In this document: piece by piece, positions 37,255 through 46,069 of the stretch | Layout: every line of letters starts with the position of its first letter | How positions within the stretch are numbered: the stretch's first letter is position 1 | Source: Sepiola atlantica | Taxonomy: Eukaryota > Mollusca > Cephalopoda > Sepiida > Sepiolidae | Assembly (NCBI GenBank): GCA_963556195.1 | Contig: OY744523.1 | Coordinates: 78,020,445-78,084,444 of the forward strand | Length of the DNA: 64,000 nt | Direction of reading: 5' to 3' | Program-made: the position numbers and the translations under genes | The notes under the pieces: generated by a model | What the model saw: only the letters and a program-made list of their open reading frames with translations | What the model was told of the DNA's origin: nothing | The model's database searches: none

Positions 37255-37865
37255 ATACAGTCAAGATGATAATGGTTGCCCAAGATCAACGCTTGATGAC
37301 CAATATTTTTTTAAAACAACAACAAGTGCAGGTTTTGCCACACAGAAGTAAAAAGTATTAGCCACCTGACGTCTAGTTGTAAGGTTCTGCTGGGAGACGG
37401 CTACTATACAATGCAACACAATGGAGTGTGTAAATATCTCCACTGGACCATCTATAAAAAGTTGAATATCCTGTGTAGCATCAAGTCCTGGGAACATATA
37501 TCAGAAAGAACTGTTGAAAATAAATCATACACCATCCACTATGACTATGCAATTCCTACAGCTACATACCTAGAAAACGGAGCTGTTAAACCTGACATAA
37601 TCATATGGAACAATAGAGAGAAAGTAGCAACCTTAGTTAAAGTCAGTGTCCCTAATGATGAGGGGAGAAGATAACAATAGGAAGATCTTCATCATTCCTG
37701 AAATTATAGGAGTAACCAGGCTCATTAAAATGAATTTCAAAGCTACTTGGCGAATATACCTGGTGAACCAAGTGCAAGAGAGATAAAAACAATTGAGCTT
37801 AAAGAGACAGTTAGAATCTTAAAAAGATCTTTCGGTGTAAGTCTCTGAAATAGCGGATGAATGTC
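37255..37865 (+). pseudogene. LINE 3' end with restriction-like endonuclease region
   Basis: The open frame at 37,411-37,674 reads GVCKYLHWTIYKKLNI, then ENKSYTIHYDYAIPTAT, PDIIIWNNREK and VKVSVPND. W..HK-type CCHC remnants, followed by PD-x12-D/E-like spacing and VxVPxD, are the hallmark of the C-terminal endonuclease of R2/R4/Dong/NeSL-type LINEs. The region after the stop continues, shifted in frame, with VIPEIIGVTRLIK and a terminal helix-rich tail. The RT itself is absent, so this is a 5'-truncated dead copy. The endonuclease would nick target DNA. Family assignment to the RLE group is moderately sure. Confidence 0.65.
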
Positions 37866-38034
37866 TGGCATCTGGTAAGATTCACCATCCCAGCAAAAAC
37901 AAAAAGATAAGAAAATTAAAAAAAAATAATCTAGGAATTTGATACCTCTTCGTAGTTTTAGTCCTAAATTCATCAATTTGTAACTTTTAAATCACACTCG
38001 CTGAAGCATTGGGTGAGTGAAAACTATAACATTA

Positions 38035-38635
38035 AAATTACATTTACGCATAAAGCAACTATGACTGAAATAACCTAGATTAGTATCGCTATGTGTAAAG
38101 ATGGGTAATGTGGGATATATGTAGTTTAATTTAGTTTGATGTAAAGGGAGCAAAAAGGCGTTGAATCTTTTCATGAAAATTCAGATATCTCCGTTTTTTG
38201 TTACATTTTAACTATAGGTATCAGACATCAATTAATAAATGTTCCCCAAATTTCAGTTTCTTTGGAGTATTTAAAAAAGGGTCTGGGGGGGGGGGCATAA
38301 TATGGGCACAATCTTCCACTTAAATATTACAGTATTTCAGATTTGCATTAAATTTGATCCATAGTTATTAGACACCAATTAAGCAAGATTCCCTGAATTT
38401 CAATTTCTACTTAAGACTCTTTAAACCTAAATTTGAGACATTTTCTGAACTCAAAATCATGTAATTGATGTTGATCAAAATTGGAATAAGGATTCTAGAA
38501 ATAAGGTTTAGTAGCATTATATCTTTCTTTTAATCGCTGTAAGGGGACATAAAATTGTTGCAAACTGTTCTGCCTGGGGAATTAATCTTACCCGTTGTGG
38601 GACGTGTATTCTTCTAGCTTATTTATTATTAACTT
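38035..38635 (+). repeat. Dispersed repeat family A, copy 3
   Basis: Aligns with 15,838-16,405 from the 'taatgtgggatatat' block to 'ttacccgttgtgggacgtg'. It carries a G-run at 38,286-38,297. Its 3' end passes directly into the 47 bp satellite. Confidence 0.8.
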
Positions 38636-39350
38636 ATCTAGTTGTGGGACGTGTATTCTTCTAGCTTATTTATTATTAACTTATCTAGTTGTGGGACGTG
38701 TATTCTTCTAGCTTATTTATTATTAACTTATCTAGTTGTGGGACGTGTATTCTTCTAGCTTATTTATTATTAACTTATCTAGTTGTGGGACGTGTATTCT
38801 TCTAGCTTATTTATTATTAACTTATCTAGTTGTGGGACGTGTATTCTTCTAGCTTATTTATTATTAACTTATCTAGTTGTGGGACGTGTATTCTTCTAGC
38901 TTATTTATTATTAACTTATCTAGTTGTGGGACGTGTATTCTTCTAGCTTATTTATTATTAACTTATCTAGTTGTGGGACGTGTATTCTTCTAGCTTATTT
39001 ATTATTAACTTATCTAGTTGTGGGACGTGTATTCTTCTAGCTTATTTATTATTAACTTATCTAGTTGTGGGACGTGTATTCTTCTAGCTTATTTATTATT
39101 AACTTATCTAGTTGTGGGACGTGTATTCTTCTAGCTTATTTATTATTAACTTATCTAGTTGTGGGACGTGTATTCTTCTAGCTTATTTATTATTAACTTA
39201 TCTAGTTGTGGGACGTGTATTCTTCTAGCTTATTTATTATTAACTTATCTAGTTGTGGGACGTGTATTCTTCTAGCTTATTTATTATTAACTCATCTAGT
39301 TGTGGGACGTGTATTCTTCTAGCTTATTTATTATTAACTCATCTAGTTGT
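38594..39350. repeat. 47 bp satellite, 16 nearly identical units
   Basis: Unit start 'gttgtgggacgtgtattctt' recurs exactly every 47 bp from 38,594 to 39,299. All units look identical by eye except that the last two have 'aactcatcta' in place of 'aacttatcta'. The array ends with a partial 'gttgt'. The first unit lies inside family A. Confidence 0.98.
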
Positions 39351-39369
39351 TAGCTTCTACTTCCAAGGT

Positions 39370-39627
39370 CGCTATTTACTTGCCTCCCCATGAGAGCAGA
39401 CAAGGTCGGTTTTTAATGTGGGTAAAATCCATCACCCTAAGAAAAGGCACTCTGGATTAGGACAAAAATTAAAATTACCTCAGTCTAGAATGATTTCTCT
39501 TTCACTGCCCTCTTTATTTCACTGAGGACAGAAAAGATGAAGTGTAGTGTCAGAACAGATACTACACTTTGCTCCTAGCCAAAAGACCAAAAGTTTCAAT
39601 GTATAGTTCATAGGCAAGTAAATAGCG
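39370..39627 (-). mobile_element. 258 bp element with 15 bp perfect inverted ends and a U2 snRNA-like block
   Basis: 'cgctatttacttgcc' at 39,370-39,384 is matched by its exact complement at 39,613-39,627. On the minus strand the right part holds a U2-like block (39,551-39,588). The rest is not recognised. It may be a small nuclear RNA-derived repeat or a MITE that captured a U2 fragment. Confidence 0.6.
39551..39588 (-). ncRNA. U2 snRNA-like fragment (pseudogene)
   Basis: The minus strand reads TCTTTTGGCTAGGAGCAA then AGTGTAGTATCTGTTCT. It agrees with the conserved 5' region of metazoan U2 (CCUUUUGGCUAAGAUCAAGUGUAGUAUCUGUUCU) at about nine of ten positions, with one inserted A. The match covers the branch-site recognition region and stops soon after. 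The downstream U2 stem-loops and Sm site are absent, so it is not a functional U2 gene. Confidence 0.65.
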
Positions 39628-39759
39628 CTGCCAAATGGCCAGTATAATAAGATATCTTCGAAATATATAGATTAATGGTGTCTGCACTTTTACCAAGCTA
39701 AATATATACACCCATCTCATGCAATGCATTATTTTTGTCACTTGGTTACATGTGATAGG

Positions 39760-40448
39760 CGTATTATTCCCTTTCCCTTCTGTGAATCAACCTGGCAATT
39801 TTCTACCTTTTATCCTTAGTTCCTTTTCCTTCGTCTTATTTGTGGTTTTATTTCGTTGTTCTGAAAAACTTTCCTTTTCTCATTCGCCCAACATGTTCCT
39901 TTCTTGTCGTTACTCTAGCGTCTCATATTCTATTATGAATCGAAAAGTCTACTTTGTTTCCTGCCTTTTTACTCCCTCCCCCGTTTTTCTCCTCTGGTTT
40001 TTTTTTTACTTGTTTATTGCTTTTAAGGGTTTTATTTTTCCCTCTATTTTTTTTTCTTTGTCACTTTTTCTTTTTTTACATTTTCTTTGTAGTTTGTTAA
40101 AAAAAATAATAATTTTCCTCTTTTCTTGATCTTTCTCTTTCGTTCACATTTTTGTCCTCCATTTTCTAATTTGGTTTCATTTGGCTTTTGTCTCCTGCAC
40201 TTTCAACAATTTTTTTTAATTTATTTTTAAATGATTTTCTATATTAAACTTATTTTCTCCTTTTCTGCACAATGTCTATCCAGACAAATTTTTCTCTCCG
40301 AAGTATTTTATTTTTTATTTCAAAATTACTTTTTATTATTTTATTTTCTAACTTTTTCTTTATTTTAGGAGGGGTGCATTTTTTTTCTTGATAGTTAACT
40401 CGTCTGTCTTTTTCTCTTTCTCTTCCTCCCTCCCTCATCTCTATCTCT

Positions 40449-40486
<38 letters not shown>

Positions 40487-41090
40487 TTTTTATGTTCATG
40501 AAATTTATTGTTTTATATTTTCATAAAAAATCTGTTGTTTGGTTTCTGCTTTTCTGTTATTAATCTTTTTTCTTTCTCATCTCAAATCTATGATAAACAC
40601 ATGCCAACATCCCTCATCGACTTCATCTCATACAAGTTACTTCATCGTTTTACATACTAAGAAGGAAACCGAATATCCTTCACTTTAATTTCTTCTACAA
40701 TTTTTTAATTGGGAAGGAGGCGAATGTTATCACTTTCCATCTATAGTGATATTTTCCTTATAGTTTATCCCCTACTTTCCGTGCGGATAGAGATTGTGCA
40801 ACCCATGTTTCACTATACACTCATCACATCGGCAATCTTTCAAAGGGTATTCATTATCTCTCAAGATGGAAGCTAACAATATTCCATAATGATCCTTTTC
40901 TTCTCTCCTCCCACTTTTTACTATTCCAGTTTCCTCTTTTTTTTCTTGCTCTTCACCTCCCTTTTCCTCGCTCTCATTCTCCCCCCTCATTCACTAATCT
41001 TTTCTCACTCATTCCTCTTTACCTCTTTACTCTTATTTCTGATAATTTCCCTCTCGTTTCTTATTGTAGTTTCCCTAAACGTAATGCTCG
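39760..41090 (+). other. 1.3 kb pyrimidine-rich tract
   Basis: The plus strand is overwhelmingly T and C, with a (CT)n core at 40,450-40,485 and several T-runs. Hydrophobic open frames (39,719-40,129 and 40,889-41,137) are products of this composition. Confidence 0.85.
40450..40485. repeat. (CT)n microsatellite
   Basis: About 17 units. Confidence 0.95.
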
Positions 41091-41099
41091 TATTAACAG

Positions 41100-41700
41100 T
41101 GTGTGATTGGTCCAATAGATACTTTCACAGATTATGAAATCTGCCATGCAGAGTTCAAATCCAATCGAATCCACTGTCATAATTTATTCTGCAAAGAAAG
41201 CCATGAATGCATTATTTCCCTCCATTAATAAAGTGTTCCATGAATCGTTCACAATAAGGCTTGTGTCTCAATAGTGGATGACTCAAAAAGTTTTGATTTG
41301 CTGTTAAACAGACAAATCAAACCAAACATAAACCAAAACAAAAACAAAAATCTAAACTAAAACCAAACCAAACCAAACCAAACCAAACCTGAGTTTTATT
41401 CTACTGTGCATTAATAACAAATTACCAAATCAAATGCAATTAAACGTAAATGTGTTCTTGAATTTAATGAATCAAAATAGTCGGTTTGAAATAAAAATAA
41501 GAGTGAAACAAATTGTATTTCGAGCAATACGCAATACAACAGTTTGAAAATTTATATCGTTTAATTTCTGACTCGGACTTTCTAAAAGGTTGTCTTGTTT
41601 TCATAAAACGAATCAATATAATATCATCGATGCTATTCTAGTCGATCTGCCAATTCTGTAAGATAATCTTATCAAACAAGATAAGTTTGACAAACATATT
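41100..41700. other. AT-rich sequence, nothing recognised
   Basis: Only an 'aaaccaaaccaaaccaaacc' run at about 41,360-41,385. Confidence 0.4.
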
Positions 41701-41711
41701 CTTTTTAATTA

Positions 41712-42172
41712 CTATCAAAAATATGTGACCGGAGGAAGCATATTTTTGATAGATTATATACATGTAACTGTTAAGTTTACTAATGAACAGCCGATTGTGA
41801 AAACTGTTTGTTGTAGTATGCTACCCCCACCCTAATCCAAAGGAGGAGGTACTGTCTAAGATGATGGTCTCATGACAACAGAACAGTTACTACACTACCC
41901 CCCCCCCCCAAGGTAAACTCTGGGGCAATGATATCAACATCACAGAACAGATACTACACACTACCCTATTCCCCTCCCAAAAAGGAGCTGGTAATACCTG
42001 AGAGGATGGTACACACTACACAACTACCTCCTCTTCAAAAGAGGAGGTAATACCTGGGATGGTGCTCACATGACAACAGTACAGATACTACATTACTCCT
42101 ACCTGAATTGAGTATTGAAAAATAGTACAATGGCACCATTAATAGAAGTAATACTATAGTTTTGACTTCAGA
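41712..42172 (-). mobile_element. Small Helitron-like element with U2-like motif repeats, copy 1
   Basis: On the minus strand it starts TCTGAAGTCAAAACTATA. It then holds three to four repeats of about 70 bp built on 'gtgtagtatctgttctgttg' plus 'accatcctcccaggtatta'. It ends in a 14-bp-arm perfect hairpin (plus coordinates 41,712-41,725 and 41,739-41,752) closing with ATAG|T. The same ordered parts occur in opposite orientation at 45,681-46,064. It encodes no protein. Confidence 0.6.
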
Positions 42173-42179
42173 CAAACAT

Positions 42180-42530
42180 ATACCAAATCTCCCTTAGTCG
42201 GCACATGCTGCTGTTGACCAGTTGGCCCTGATGTCTGAATCAATTGTCTTGTTGCCATCTTTGCAACCCTCCTTCTGCCTACCTATTAATTCACGGCTTT
42301 CCATGTGCTCTGTGATCAGATTCTGGCCGACCTGTTCGATCTGACACAAGCCGACAGTGATTATGTCATTGGCGACTTAGACACTGCATATTCACTTGAT
42401 ATTGACCATTTTTATTTTGAGCCCGGCAATACTGCCCACGCGGTATAGTTGACCAGGCATGCTACACATCTGCTACCGAGTAACACAATGTCGTCAGCCA
42501 AGCGCAGATGGTTGACAAGTATCTTTTAAA
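42180..42530 (-). pseudogene. LINE reverse transcriptase fragment (catalytic motif)
   Basis: The minus strand from 42,514 reads VNHLRLADDIVL, the catalytic A/YADD-type motif of RTE/CR1-like LINE RTs. About 100 bp further, IAGLKIKMVNI matches the next conserved RT block (GLKIN). Frames are broken between blocks. The copy is short and dead. Confidence 0.65.
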
Positions 42531-42750
42531 AAGTATGTGTGTACTTGTATGTTCAACTGATATTTTCTACTGTGACAAAAAATATTTATCATCACCCATG
42601 TTCTTTGTTAAATTGTATCTCCTCAGACAAACAAGAGGTGATTTGTTTATCCGCCATGTTATTAGAACCAAGACATTGTCTTTAAGAGTAACACTCTTAC
42701 TTATCTCATGACAATTCGCATTGATGAATACAGATAACAAAGCAATAGTA

Positions 42751-42853
42751 CACACATACACTTACACACACATACAGACACAAAACACACACACATACAA
42801 ACACAAAACACACACACATAGAGACACAAAACACACACACATACAAACACACA
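42751..42853. repeat. CA-rich tandem repeat
   Basis: A higher-order repeat of 'acacaaaacacacacacata' with a period of about 26-27 bp, roughly four copies. Confidence 0.88.
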
Positions 42854-42859
42854 CTTTAC

Positions 42860-43600
42860 CGAGATGCTTGTCAACAATAATGATTCAAAATTCCAGAAGT
42901 GTCCATTAAAGAAAGAAATGAATTTTGCTAGTTAAGACTGAACTGATTGTATTCTTTATCAAATTATACTGAGGCAGCAAACCCTCCCTTCGACATGTTT
43001 GGCTGTCTTAGACCAACAAGGCACCCAATAATCTTCATGTGTTTGATGAGTACAAATGCATGATAGCGAAAAGCACTTGGACAAATAGAAATAAAAACAT
43101 TGAAATGTCAATTTTCTTTATTCCATTAATAAAAAACATCAGTAATCGTGAGAGCACATAAAAAGTTATTGCAAAGAACGACTAAAGAGTTCCTTGTCGG
43201 TCTTAAACAGTCTGATACAAATCTGAAGGATTGTATTCTTTGTGTCAAAATGCAGGTTGCTTTACAGACGAACTCCAGTTGTGTTTGTTGCAGTCATTTT
43301 GTATTTTTCATGAGGCATGAATCTACATCTCCTTCATTGTACGAACGATTAACAGTGGAAAAGAAATTGTTGTCAGATAATGTCAGAGTTGATTGCTTGC
43401 TTTTTACTACCCTGTAAATCAGTATATTTTGGCACCTGTTATAAGTCGAAGAGATGGCCATTGCCAAAATAACTCTAATGCCCTGGATATATTCATTGTT
43501 TGAAAAGTGTCAGAAATATTTGTGAATTGGTTTTAAGTAATTCATTTTTTGGTTTGCAATAAAACGATCGAGATAAAAAAACAAAACAAGGACGAGTGTG
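42860..43600. other. AT-rich sequence, no supported gene
   Basis: The open frame at 43,148-43,417 has no recognised domain and no splice context. Confidence 0.4.
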
Positions 43601-43606
43601 TGTGTA

Positions 43607-43608
<2 letters not shown>

Positions 43609-43639
<31 letters not shown>
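43609..43639. repeat. (AG)n microsatellite
   Basis: About 15 units. Confidence 0.95.
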
Positions 43640-43642
<3 letters not shown>

Positions 43643-43753
43643 GGAGGAGAGATAAATAGATATAGTGGCAGAGAGGGGGGAGAGAGAAGAGCTACTGAAG
43701 AAAGGGTACTTTGTTAGATTGGGACCCACGCTAAAAGTCCACCGGCGTCGGTG

Positions 43754-43785
43754 CTTTCCGGCGTTTTACATAAAACGCCGGAAAG
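43754..43785. repeat. 15 bp palindrome with 2 nt loop
   Basis: 'ctttccggcgtttta' at 43,754-43,768 is followed after 'ca' by its exact complement at 43,771-43,785. Confidence 0.96.
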
Positions 43786-43896
43786 CCTCAAAGCGGTTAG
43801 TCAATGAAACTGCGAGAAAATGAATAACTGATTGAAATGAATAAGCAGACGACATCTAAACTTGATAACTGAATTTTTGACGGCTGCAAACGAGCC

Positions 43897-43985
43897 TACC
43901 CAAACCCTAACCCTAATTCCTAACCCTGCCCAAACCCTAACTCTGCCATAACCATAATTCCTAACCCTGCCCAAACCTAACCCCA
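43897..43985. repeat. Telomere-like CCCTAA repeats, degenerate
   Basis: 'aaccctaaccctaa', 'ctaaccctgccc' and similar variants recur about ten times. TTAGGG is the usual animal telomere repeat. Here it is interstitial and inside a MITE-like element. Confidence 0.8.
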
Positions 43986-44339
43986 AACACTAACGAAAGC
44001 AACAATAACAATCAGTAAAAAATATTAATAATAATTTTCGTTAAATTAAAAAAACAACACTTAATTGATTAACTTTTTAATTTAAACACTTATTTGAATC
44101 ACTATTATTTCTTCGTTAAAACTTTTTAATGTCAACACTTATTTCTTCGTTAAAAGAATAAATATTTATTTCATACAAAATTTTTTGCTGTAATTTTTTG
44201 CTTGTTTCTTTTCCCCCGTTTTTAAATCCTACCTCGTTTGTGCTTTTTAGACGCAGATAAGTCACCGGATTTTTCATTCGGCACTGTTCGGCGTTTTACG
44301 CAAACATAGGGAAACTTTTAGTGCGGGTCCTAATGTAAA

Positions 44340-44881
44340 AAAGCGCTGAATAAATAACTAAATCGACAGAAATTTAATGAAAATTTATATAAGACATTTC
44401 ATGTTCGTACGTACGTTATCACCTTTCGCACACATTAAAAAAGTGAGATCGTCCAATCAGCAAAGAAATAACGTTTGGTGATTAATCTGATGTCGCTAAG
44501 GTAAACAATTCCGACTAACCCCATTTTAAAATGAATTGTTCCAACAATATAACTAAAACAGTATAATTTTAAAGAAATACATTTCAAAAACTAACATTTG
44601 TTTAATTGATTAGAAGAATATTTAGCTGACAATTATTTTTACGCGTTTCAAAAAAATTTAAATTGTTAACATTTTAAATAAATAAAGAAAAGACATTCCT
44701 TTCATTTATTTAAAGAATATTTAGCTGACAATGACAATTATTTTTACGGAACTAGAAAGAAACATTTTTCTTGATAGTATTGACCCTAAAAGAATTTATT
44801 ATTTCAAAAGGAATATCATTATTAACAGTAAATTACAGATTGCTGTAGAAAGCACCGTGGAATTTCCACAGGTCCCGCTAG
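44340..44881 (+). mobile_element. Possible Helitron-like element, 3' end at 44,881
   Basis: The end is a hairpin (GTGGAA-t-TTCCAC, about 44,857-44,869) followed by 'aggtcccgCTAG' and then T, which fits a Helitron terminus. Upstream there is a duplicated 'agaatatttagctgacaat' block (44,613 and 44,713). The 5' end was not located, so the start given is only the edge of the neighbouring element. Confidence 0.45.
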
Positions 44882-44889
44882 TATAAATG

Positions 44890-45350
44890 AATGTCTGAAC
44901 ATTTGAAAGAGAAAATGAACATAATTGATTATCAGATTATATAATGGATGAATTAAAAACATCAGTTTTAATTTCAAAATTGATTTTGTATACAAAACAA
45001 AGACGATAATAAATCTGTTAATATGAGAATACGTTTATAAAAAAACTGGTTAAACACTAGAATAAAAATAATGAAAACCTATGAAAATGAAAAGTTGAAA
45101 GATATACAAAAGGTTGAATGGACCGAGACGAATAAAGAAGAAATATACAATGAGTGAATAATTTCATAAATTAGAACGAAATAGATTGATGGAACAAATG
45201 AGTGTAGCCAGATACAAGTCTAAATGAAAAAAAAAATGAATGAATTAAACAAACAAATTTAAATAGTAAATGAATAATGTAATAAATTCATGAATACTTG
45301 TATTTTCTAATCTCATTCTTTTGTTTTCTCTTTTGTTGTTTTTCATTTTG
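44890..45350. other. AT-rich sequence, nothing recognised
   Basis: A-rich, with no motif. Confidence 0.4.
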
Positions 45351-45355
45351 CTTCA

Positions 45356-45685
45356 GCCTCCCATTCTCTAAGCAGGGAAACCCACCACGATGACTGTCAT
45401 ATGCAATCATCGTCAGATTTCGAAGTGGACAACCCACAGCTGTTGCTGATTACAATTGATTTTCCTTCAATTCATTACATTAAACAATTTCGTTTTCATT
45501 CTTCATCATCCCACACTCCTTCAAACCTCTCTAGCAACAACAAGAATCACCAAAGCTCACTTCCTATACACTTTAAAAATATATCTACACACAAAGCAAA
45601 ACTACCTAAAAAAAAGTGGAAGTTTAATATTGTTCTCCATTCACAACATCTATTACTAATGGAGGTTTGGTATCTGTTCTTCTGA
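45356..45685 (+). CDS. Candidate terminal exon of an unidentified gene
   Basis: A strong acceptor context (about 40 nt of T-rich sequence ending 'ttttgcttcag') is followed by a frame open for about 110 codons to a stop at 45,683-45,685. It begins in phase 2 and reads SHSLSRETHHDDCHMQ, then a Ser/Asn/His/Lys-rich stretch. The peptide is low in complexity and has no recognised domain. The stop falls at the start of the neighbouring Helitron-like element. A chance open frame next to a splice-like tract is a real alternative. Confidence 0.25.
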   Translation, partial: ASHSLSRETHHDDCHMQSSSDFEVDNPQLLLITIDFPSIHYIKQFRFHSSSSHTPSNLSSNNKNHQSSLPIHFKNISTHKAKLPKKKWKFNIVLHSQHLLLMEVWYLFF

Positions 45686-46064
45686 AGCCGAACCTATACT
45701 ATTGCTTCTATTAATTGTTCTCGTGTACTATCTTCTAATAATCATTTTAGTTTACTATTTCAAACAAATCTACTTTCATTGCTCAAGGGAGGTTAGGGGT
45801 AATGTAGTATCTGCTCTGTTGTCATGAGACCATCCTCCCAGGCATAATCTCCTACTTGGGGGTAGTGTCGTATCAGTTCTGTTGTTATTAGACCATCCTC
45901 CCGGGCGTTACCTCCTCTTTTAGGGGGGGGGGGGGTAATGTAGTATATGTTCGTTCATCATGGTATGATTCTTTGGGGAGCAGTGTAGTATATGTTTGTT
46001 CGTCATGATACTCTCTTCCCAGTCTAGCAAAAATATGCAACCGGAAAGAGCATAGATTAGCTAG
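45681..46064 (+). mobile_element. Small Helitron-like element with U2-like motif repeats, copy 2
   Basis: Starts TCTGAAGCCGAACCTATA, parallel to the start of the 41,712-42,172 copy. It holds four repeats of about 60-70 bp beginning 'gtaatgtagtatctgctctg' or variants, with 'accatcctcccaggc' and a G-run. It ends with an imperfect hairpin (CTAGCAAAAATATGC ... GCATAGATTAGCTAG) and CTAG|T at 46,061-46,065. Confidence 0.6.
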
Positions 46065-46069
46065 TTAAT

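Larger units (their letters stand above)
43718..44334. mobile_element. MITE-like element with inverted ends and internal telomere-like repeats
   Basis: The left end (43,718-43,738, around 'gggacccacgctaaaagt') and the right end (44,314-44,334, around 'acttttagtgcgggtcc') are inverted repeats agreeing at 18 of 21 positions. 'ggcgttttac' blocks recur just inside both ends. The interior holds a perfect palindrome and a CCCTAA-rich stretch. There is no transposase and no clear target duplication. Confidence 0.65.

Noticed and set aside
38594..39350. Regular array that might be taken for CRISPR
   Set aside because: The units are contiguous 47 bp copies with no variable spacers, in a eukaryotic context with no Cas genes. 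It is a satellite.
39719..40129. 136-residue hydrophobic frame that could look like a membrane protein
   Set aside because: It lies in the pyrimidine-rich tract. Phe/Leu/Ser richness follows directly from T/C composition, and there is no splice or family support.
41148..41175. B-box-like 'gagttcaaatcc' suggesting a tRNA or SINE
   Set aside because: No A-box at the right distance and no tRNA fold.
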